From: Chara braunii
Taxonomy: Eukaryota > Streptophyta > Charophyceae > Charales > Characeae
Direction: 5' to 3'
DNA length: 35,365 nucleotides
NCBI GenBank assembly: GCA_003427395.1
Contig: BFEA01000323.1
Span: 1,351,993-1,387,357 of the forward strand
Positions 28,820 through 35,365 of this stretch are shown in pieces (within the stretch, counting starts at the first letter, position 1; the number at the start of each line of letters is the position of its first letter). The notes beneath the pieces are model-generated. The model was given only the letters and a program-made list of their open reading frames with translations. It made no database searches and was not told where the DNA came from. The translations under genes and the position numbers were made by a program.

Positions 28820-30494
28820 TGGAGGAGGAATCGGATGAGTGCGAAGATGGAGAAGGAGGAAGGGGACGGAGGTAGGACACGTGGCGGATGATCGGGCGGG
28901 CCGATCGGCTGCCGGAGACCTCAGGCGCAAGTCGCACGGTGTTCACGCCGTTCGGTCTGAGTTCGATCACGCGAAATCGCCCGAAGAATCGTGGCGCTAG
29001 TTTACCCCGGCGAGCACATTTCCTCACCTGCACGATGTCCCCTAATTTGTATTGGGGTCGTGGTCTTGCATTCCCATTCCGGGCCTCGTAGCTTCGGACC
29101 TGTCGTCCCTGGGCCAATTCGGTCATTCTTTGTCGTTTTCGGGCTAGCCTGGGCAGGGACTATTCCATTAGTTCCAAGTGTCGTTTGGCCTTGTCTCGAG
29201 CCGTGGCCCTGGTGGGTCGTCGGTTCAGTGTGGATTCATCCGGTAGGCTTGGTATCGAAACGCAAGCATCGCTATTGGTCCTTAATTGGAAGGGGCTTAG
29301 CCCCGTCGATTCATGAGGTGTACCACGATGGACCGCCAGGATGTCGTCGACGATATCGGGCCAGGGCCTCAGATCCCGTGCCGCGATATTCCGTCGCAAC
29401 GCTGTCTTTATCACCCTGTTCGCGTTTTCTACCAGCCCATTGGACTGTGACATGTGGGGTGCAGTGTTCCGTATGGCGACACCATGTATGACCAGATTCC
29501 TCAGTACCTCTCCCCTAAATTCAGCCCCGTTATCGGTCAGGATCTCTTCCGTATCCTGGTGCATCCCGAGAAAACGGTTGACGTATCTCATGATTTCGGC
29601 GGCTTGTCGCGTGCGACAAGGGTAGGCCTCGATCCATTTCGAAAAGTGGTCGAAAAATACCAATAGGACTGAATACTCACATCTATTAGGACCAGGGGGC
29701 ACCACTATGTCGGTAGTGTCCATGCTGACTCTTTGAAATGGCCGTTCAACTACCGTTGGCACTATAGATCTTGGAGGCTGAATCGGCGCCTTATCAGCGG
29801 CGCAGACTTGATAGTTGGCGATGATATATTTCACATCGTCGCGGATATTGGACCAGTACCACTCATTTTTGTCGATAGCCGACTCTGTAATCCGTACGGC
29901 GAAATGAGCCGCAGTTTCTTCATGTGCCATCTTAACCCAGTCATACCTCATGAACGGATGCGGTACAACCATCCAAATCCCACTGCCGTCTGTTTTCCGT
30001 TTTTCCAATCTGCCCTCTATCCATCTGTGATCCCGAGCCCTCTCGTTGGCCCTCCTCCGATCTTCCTTGGTGAAATCCTGAAGGGGGTTGCCAACCAGGG
30101 TGGCAATCAAGGCAATATCAGTCCATACTTCGGCCCTTCTAAACCTCTGGGTCTTTTCCAACCCTTCTGACGTGGCATCCAAAAAGCGAGCCTCGGTCGG
30201 AATCTTGTCAGTCCGACACAAGGGGCACAATCACGGTTTACTATCGTTTTTGTATTGGATGCACGAGCCATTGGCTCGTGCGACATACTGTTGACAATCT
30301 ATCCAGTCCGCATACCCTTCCCCGTTAGGGCGCATGGAGACCGAGTACACGCGGGAGATAGCTTCGCAAAAATAGCAAAATTTGTCAGGCAGGGAGAAAA
30401 GAGACGAAGAGGAAAGGGGAGAGAGAGGGGTAGTGGGGTTACCTCCATCACCCATTGCCACCGTTTTACTTCTTGCCACGTGGGAGAACTGCAA
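28644..30494 (-). pseudogene. Ty3/gypsy integrase, DDE core intact, three in-frame blocks
   Basis: Integrase inserts the element cDNA into the chromosome. One frame covers 30494-28644 with stops at 30231-30233 (TGA) and 29160-29162. In the central 356-residue block the zinc domain has HEETAAH (H103, H109) and C143, but the first Cys of the CxxC pair is Tyr140. The core has D171 (SMDTTD), D233 (ILTDNGAEF) and E268 (GLVENANR), a D-x35-E spacing. The C-terminal block (from 29126) has the SH3-like GDIVQVRK..RFFGRFRVIELRPNG pattern and no chromodomain. It overlaps the signal-peptide ORF in another frame. It is the best-preserved part of the element, although the stops and the zinc-ligand change suggest it is inactive. 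Confidence 0.85.
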
Positions 30495-31306
30495 CTTGTC
30501 CGTACGTAGGCTCGTTGGTCAAGTCTGTCTCTTTCCACGGTGTGATTTCCTCGCCCTTTGGTACCTTGGCAGGTCGGTGCAGACGTGTCAGTCCGTCCGC
30601 GTTGCCATGTCGCTCTGTCTTTCGATGGACGATATCGAAGTCGTATTTTTGTAGTCCCACCGCCCAACGGCCAATCATGCCCGTGTAATTGGTGAGTTTC
30701 TTCAGCGCCACCAAGGGTTCGTGATCTGTTACGAGGCGAAACTTCTGTCCGTAGAGATACGGATGGAAGTGCTGGATTCCCCAGACTACTGCAGAGCATT
30801 CGCCTTGAGGTGCTGAGTCATTCCTTCGCTCGTCCGGTACCGTGCGTGACGCGTATTCGATAACGTGTTCACGACCATCGTTCCCCTTCTGCGCTAGAAT
30901 AGCGGAGATAGCTTCTGGTTGCCTGTCCGTGATGAGAATGAACTGTTTTGAGGGGTCCGGCCGAATCAAAATAGGGGTCGTCCCTAGAGCGTCCTTGAGG
31001 GTTGCGAAAGCCTGTTGGCACTCCGTCCCAGCTGAGAGGCTGGTCCTTCCGTAGCAGGTTCGTTAACGGTCGCGCAATCGCGGCGAAGCCCTTGATGAAC
31101 CGACGATAGTACAACGCCAACCCCAAGAACGCTCGCACCTGCGTCAGTGACGTGAGAACTGGGGCTTCTCCTACCGCCGCAACCTTTCTTGAATCTGGCC
31201 GCAGTTCTCCACATGTCACGACATAGCCCAAGAACGAAGTTTTCGAAAGAAAAAATTCGCTCTTTTCGAGTGCAATCTTGAATCTAGCGTCTCTCAGCGC
31301 TCCCAA
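30466..31306 (-). pseudogene. Ty3/gypsy RT thumb/connection and RNase H, frameshifted
   Basis: The first frame (31306 down to about 31020) carries the connection motifs FFLSKTSFLGYVV and QVRAFLGLALYYRRFIKGF. The second (30969-30466) carries RNase H: LITDRQ, GECSAVVWGIQHF and VTDHEPLVAL hold the catalytic Asp/Glu/Asp, followed by DFDIVHRKTERHGNADGLTR. The shift lies near 31020-31040. RNase H degrades the RNA template. The order RT-RH-INT supports Ty3/gypsy. Confidence 0.85.
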
Positions 31307-31313
31307 TGTCCAC

Positions 31314-31963
31314 TCAATGTGTTGTGCATGCCCGTGATAGGTCTCCGAAGTTCTGGAATGTCATATTCATTGCTCGCTGAAACGTGGCAGGCGCGTTGCA
31401 AATCCCCATCGGACACCGAACCCACTGCCACGTGCCTTCAAACAGTACAAAAGCCGTCTTCGGGCGATCTTCCTCCTTCACCAGAATATGATGGAAGCCA
31501 TGCCGAATATCAAATTTGCTAAAATAATTGGCGCAACCAGTCGCATCCAACAAATCATCAATCCGGGGGAGGGGATACACATCTTTAATCGTGATTTCAT
31601 TCAACTTGCGATAATCGATGCATATGCGAATTGATCCGTTTTTCTTCGGTACTAATACCACGGGAAAAGACCATGGTCCAGTGGCGGGTTCTATCCATCC
31701 GCTGGCTTTGAATTTCCGAATTCGTTTGAGGGTCTTTTTGCGCTCTATCAGAGAGTATTGATAGGCTTGCAGTGGATCGGGGAGTGATTCCCCGTCAGTA
31801 TTTCGTGTTGAATGACTAGCGATAGGCCAATGTCAGTGTCTGTTACGCTAATCGCTTCTCGATACTCCGTCAAGATGTCCGCAATCAACCGATGAATCTC
31901 ATCGTGTACGTACTGTGGCACGTGTAACTCAAAGAGTTGGTCCCAGATCCGTACGTCTATCAT
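31314..31963 (-). pseudogene. Ty3/gypsy reverse transcriptase fingers/palm, YxDD box deleted
   Basis: Motifs in order: SGWIEPATGPWSFPVVLVPK, DYRKLNEIT, YPLPRIDDLLD, FDIRHGFHHILV (palm A), KTAFVLF, CPMGICNAPATFQRAMN (palm B). The usual next block, an aromatic-x-Asp-Asp box such as YLDDI, is absent: after FQNF the sequence jumps into a HGHAQHIEWTLGALRDARF-like stretch that normally follows the box by some ten residues. The frame also changes there and ORF reading stops at 31314. An upstream shift near 31755 separates the 31963-31748 block. Without the box the polymerase is dead. Confidence 0.85.
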
Positions 31964-32787
31964 CGTGTGGGGTTCGCCACGTCGGGCGGGGTTGCAGCAA
32001 TGAAGGAATGGTCTGATCGCCAGGAGAACACCGTGGCCATCATCTGGGCGTCTTCTTCCCGAATGGCCACGTGTCCTTCTGGGGTGATTCCGTCACAGAC
32101 ATCCTGCCATGGTACGGTTTTGGTTGTGATTTTTACTTCAAGTTCATCTGAGTCAGCTTCAAGACGCCCACGGGGTTCCAAAGAATTGGCTTCTTCCCCC
32201 AGGCGCAACAGGCACACTTCTTTTGCAGGTGTCAAGAGGGACCTTGGTAGATCCGTAATGTCGCAGTAATGCTTTTTGTCGCTGTATCGCGAGAGAAGCG
32301 GGGTGATTCCTTCGTATAGGGTTTGAGGGGGTTTCGAAGAATCGACCATCCTCGAAATCTGCACGAGGGGTTCACCCAAGATCATCGCCTTGGTCCTCTG
32401 AACGTTCCTACAGGTCAGATGCATCGTTCTTGCTATCGTTCTGGGTGGCGGGTAGTAAACACGCTGTCGTGCTAGCTTCGAGATTTCCGGATCGTCCTCA
32501 TTACTGCTGTCCGCATCATTTGTCGATGACTTTCCATCTGCAGATTCTTCCCAGTAGATCATGCAGAGAGTCCCTGCCATCATCGGCGAAACCCGTGGGA
32601 CTGCGTTGATGGTGGTACGAAGGGTTAGCCTCATAGGCACAGCATAGGGCTTTCCTCCTGTATTTCGAAGGACGATCGATCGTCGTTCAAAATCCAGGTT
32701 TGCTCGTAATGCCACAAGAGCAGGAAGTCCGAAAAGAACGTCGTAGGTATTCACATCTAATACGACAACATCTCCCAGTGCATGCAT
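31960..32787 (-). pseudogene. Ty3 pol: protease C-terminal half and linker to RT
   Basis: The frame starts in MHALGDVVVLDVNTYDVLFG, which fits the second half of retropepsins, then continues with a long linker (EESADGKSSTNDADSSNEDD, ITDLPRSLLTPAKEV) before RT. It lies in a different frame from the DSGA half, so a frameshift is needed. The preceding TGA in VAF*LGK also breaks it. Confidence 0.65.
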
Positions 32788-32825
32788 CTTTCCTAATCAA
32801 AAAGCGACATTGGTCATCCTTCCTA

Positions 32826-33374
32826 CTATTTTAATCTTTTCTTCGTCAGCCGAAACGAGTTGACTTTCTCGGAAAGCATGATCAGATCGTTTTTCCTACC
32901 TGCCCTTTCGACCAGTCTTAGTGAAATAGCCAACACAGCCGCTCCCGAATCTATAATTGCATTGTAAGGAATTCCCCAAATTTCAATATCACATTCTGCG
33001 GATTTCCACGGGATGGGTCTAATCCGTAGGAAATGATCGTCTTTCTTGATTAACCCTACCCGAATTGGATCCGACGTGCCAGCCGGGTTTTCCTCGGGCG
33101 AGGGGTTTTTAGACTTTACGTTCGGTATTCGGGTGAGCGCGAATCGTTTTCGGTTCGCCTTGCAGTGTTGTTACATTCGCTCATTAGCTTATTCCGAGAT
33201 CGAAAGCAGATGACCGATCGGAAGCGGGATCCGATGGTCCAAGGCTCGAACGATGTTAAGCACATCGATTTCCCCAGTGACGAAGGTGGGCCCTCCCGAC
33301 TCCATCTCTCCTGGAGAAGGTCGCCACTCCGCCACCTCTTTCTGTTCTGGCGCTGGTCTGATCGTTCCGATCAT
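32826..33374 (-). pseudogene. Ty3 aspartic protease, N-terminal half (DSGA)
   Basis: The protease cuts the Gag-Pol polyprotein. The frame is continuous with gag and holds NAIIDSGAAVLAIS, the DSGA catalytic motif (32940-32951), preceded by the beta-strand pattern CDIEIWGIPY. Stops fall near 33189 and 33171. The flap and second half continue in another frame after about 32850. The active-site Asp is present. Confidence 0.75.
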
Positions 33375-33386
33375 TCCAAGCCCGGG

Positions 33387-34611
33387 TTAACCAAGTGATA
33401 CGTACTGATCTAACGGGATTAGCTCGGCGGCCTCTTCCGTGGTTGCTAGGGCACTTCCCCCACCCTCTACTTCTTCCATTAAAGCTCCGACTCGTCCTGG
33501 TCCATTAGCGATGGGGGTCGCGGCCATCGGCGCTGCCCCGATTCGCTGTTGCGGGGGACGGTGGGGGCAATCACGGGCTAGATGTCCTGGCTGATGACAG
33601 GCATAACAGACATTCAAATTGTTCGCGGCTCCCCCGAGAGCAGGTGCCGGGGCTAATCCTTGCTGCATCAGAGGGGCGCGCACCGCAATGGGCCGCATGT
33701 TCCTCATCATGGCTTCTAGCCGAGCATTGTGCTCTCGCTGCTCCTTCTTGCTTTCCTGGATTAGACTAATCAATGTTTTGGTTAGTTCGAATATGGCCGC
33801 TGATTCGCTCGATCGCACGGGAGCCTCAATCGGTGGCAGGGGTAACGCCCTTACGGGTGTGGGTATCACAGGAACGGAGGTGCTCGGAATCTCACTTAGG
33901 GTCAGTCGTTTGGGGCCTATCTGTTCCATATAGGTGACCGGTCCTGATACAAACCCCATATTTTCAAACTTGTTCTGTAATGCAGCCAGCTCAGCTTTCG
34001 CTCGTGCGAGCTCGGTCGAATCTCCTTCTCTAGGATAATCTTCTCCTTCCAGGAAGTTCGCCGCGAACTTCCGTTCCATTTCTTCCGCAGCAGCCATAAT
34101 TTGTTGTAGCGTGTGAGTGATGGGGGAAAATTGCTTTCGCAACTTTGCCCTAAGTTATTGTTCATCTGCGAAGCCCATCAATGAACATATCTCTCCCTAC
34201 TTGCTTTCCTCGCTCAGTTTTCACAAACATTCTGTAGAACCGGTTCCGATATTCTGCAACGGACTCGAGAGATTTTTGCACTCGGTCCTTGATCATGTAC
34301 AACGCTTGCTCGGGGTGAACATATTCAAATCGATTTATGAAATCTCGTTCGAAGGTCGGGAGATCAACCCATACGTAGGTACTAAACCAATGATGAGCGT
34401 CTCCTCCCATTCGAGCCGGAATGTTGATCTGGGCTTCGTTATCATTGTACTACTGTGCTCTAAGTGTGGCCAGCCATGCTCCTGCGAGATGGTGTGCTGG
34501 ATCGAATAGATAGAGATCAGGTGGCGTCATGGGAGCCCGTGCAGGTGGGGAGGGTTGATTCAATGGATTAGCATTCTGTTGCGGATTCGGGTTTTGCACA
34601 TTGGCAGCCAT
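33387..34611 (-). pseudogene. Ty3 Gag: capsid and CCHC zinc knuckle, broken
   Basis: Gag forms the particle and packages element RNA. ATG 34611 starts MAANVQNPNPQQN; the capsid part reads FDPAHHLAGAWLATL, DAHHWFSTYV, and YRNRFYRMF..MFIDGLR, with a TAG at 34450-34452. Near 34160 the frame shifts, and the second frame (34142-33387) continues with a coiled-coil-like AELAALQNKFENM, a Pro-rich linker and the knuckle CYACHQPGHLARDC. The stop at 33387-33389 separates it from the protease, either a genuine gag/pol boundary or a mutation. The order and the primer site 150 bp upstream make the identity firm. Confidence 0.85.
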
Positions 34612-34762
34612 ATTGGTTGTTCGTCGATTAGCTGATCTGCTTCGGGTGACGATAGGGTCGTGTCTATGCGCGTTCCGAGGGCGAGGCCGGCTCAGGCCGC
34701 CCTCGGTTAGCCAGATCGCCTAATTATTGTGATATCAATCCTAAAACCCAGCCACATGTCGG

Positions 34763-34774
34763 GCTCCGATACCA
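34763..34774 (-). other. Primer-binding site for initiator tRNA-Met
   Basis: On the minus strand the sequence next to the LTR is TGGTATCGGAGC. The standard plant initiator-Met site is TGGTATCAGAGC, so there is one transition. It marks the downstream border of the 5' LTR and sets the element's orientation. Confidence 0.85.
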
Positions 34775-35365
34775 ACCTCACGCCCAGCGCGATTCCCTGA
34801 TCGGAGTGGGATGTAGGCGTGGAAGTGCGAAAAGGGGTGTGCCAAGGATTTTTGGGGAAAGTGGAGTCCCAGGTCAGAACTGAGATCTCCTGTGACAGGG
34901 CCTTTTGGGGGCACGAGTGCAATTTGGCGAAGAGGGCGTTTTCGGGTTACAAGCGTGGTTCGCTCAGGACCGAGCGAGCCATTGGTTTTGGGGACGGCGG
35001 TTCGGGGGTTGGTCCCTTCGGGCTAGGTGGGGTTCCGATGAGTTCGTCTGTCGGGAGTTGCCACGTGGCACTGGCCGTCGCGCGTGCGGGCTAGGCCTTA
35101 GGAACTCCGAGGTTCTTTGGTCGCTGCGCCGTCGGCAGTTCCCACAGGGTGTGCCGGGCCAATAGGGGGCTATGGCCGGCCATGGAACGACGATGAGTTG
35201 ATGGTACGGAAAAATAAGGCGAAAGGGAGGGAAACTGGAGGTGATGATGACAAATCCCGGGTTGATGAAATAGTAGGTATGGTCGGGAGAAGGGAAATCA
35301 GAGCACCGGGGGTCGCTAGAGGTGGCGCAGTGGAATTCCGGAGGACATAATCGATTCTCGGTGTG
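34775..35365 (-). repeat. 5' LTR of the Ty3/gypsy element, truncated by the window
   Basis: Aligns without gaps to the left LTR (23833-24425), with roughly 30 differences that are mostly transitions. Only the R/U5-side portion is visible; U3 lies outside. Plus-strand ORFs common to both LTRs are shadows. Confidence 0.85.

Larger units (their letters stand above)
23833..35365 (-). mobile_element. Ty3/gypsy LTR retrotransposon, decayed, right LTR cut by window end
   Basis: Reading on the minus strand: 5' LTR (34775 to beyond 35365), primer site, gag, protease, RT, RNase H, integrase, extra ORFs, 3' LTR (from 23833). Integrase after RNase H defines Ty3/gypsy. No chromodomain follows the integrase. 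Two LTR copies in the same orientation, differing at about 30 of about 590 positions, frame the coding part. Several frameshifts, stops and a deletion in RT make it inactive. The assembly seam at 24426 means that both LTRs may not belong to one insertion. Confidence 0.85.

Overview
The window looks like transposon-dense nuclear DNA from a green-lineage eukaryote. It contains no bacterial gene structure and no cellular protein gene that I recognise. Evidence for the green lineage: an L1-type LINE whose ORF1 has the plant-style RNA-binding layout ending in a CCHC knuckle, a Ty3/gypsy element primed from initiator tRNA-Met, a Penelope-like element (PLE) with its GIY-YIG nuclease in front of the reverse transcriptase (RT), and a U6-like RNA with the plant-type 5' end (GTCC-TTCG-GGAC followed by ATCCG). 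From general memory, not a search, the closest picture is a charophyte alga such as Chara or another non-seed plant.

Layout. 1-705: end of the window, a 25-nt A tract and an old fragment of a divergent PLE. 1137-1253: nested palindrome at the LINE 3' end. 1254-6261 (minus): an L1-type LINE, ORF1 plus ORF2, with nonsense codons. 6262-11190: mostly without recognisable genes, but with a U6 snRNA-like sequence (about 7822-7916), a weak U2-like 5' end (about 8312-8352) and hairpins. 11194-12807: an array of about 14 diverged stem-loops sharing a core like CCCTTAAGTTAGGG, with stems that change in a compensatory way. An AT-rich foldback element (11742-12265) splits it. 12808-15680: more hairpins and a 28-nt direct repeat, no gene. 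15681-17066: 5'-truncated PLE copy. 17067-18650: AT-rich spacer. About 18655-23705: a long PLE copy with a proline-rich/coiled-coil ORF1, then GIY-YIG, then RT, broken by two frameshifts and stops. 23833-35365: a Ty3/gypsy element on the minus strand with gag, protease, RT, RNase H and integrase, at least one extra ORF after integrase, and two LTR copies, the right one cut by the window end.

Every element shows decay. The LINE has stops but no frameshift within ORF2. The PLE copies have small indels and stops. The Ty3 RT has lost the segment that should hold its YxDD catalytic box. These elements mobilise themselves: nuclease plus RT in the LINE and PLE, and reverse transcription followed by integration in Ty3. 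They do not form a joint pathway.

An assembly seam lies inside the left LTR. A 95-nt segment is repeated exactly on both sides of one N (24426), and the window ends at the same LTR base. Continuity across 24426 should not be assumed. Thirteen further Ns fall in 24622-24901.

The most unusual items are the covarying stem-loop array, the nuclease-first PLE with paired 191-bp repeats in its 3' end, and the signal-peptide and acidic ORFs that follow the Ty3 integrase.
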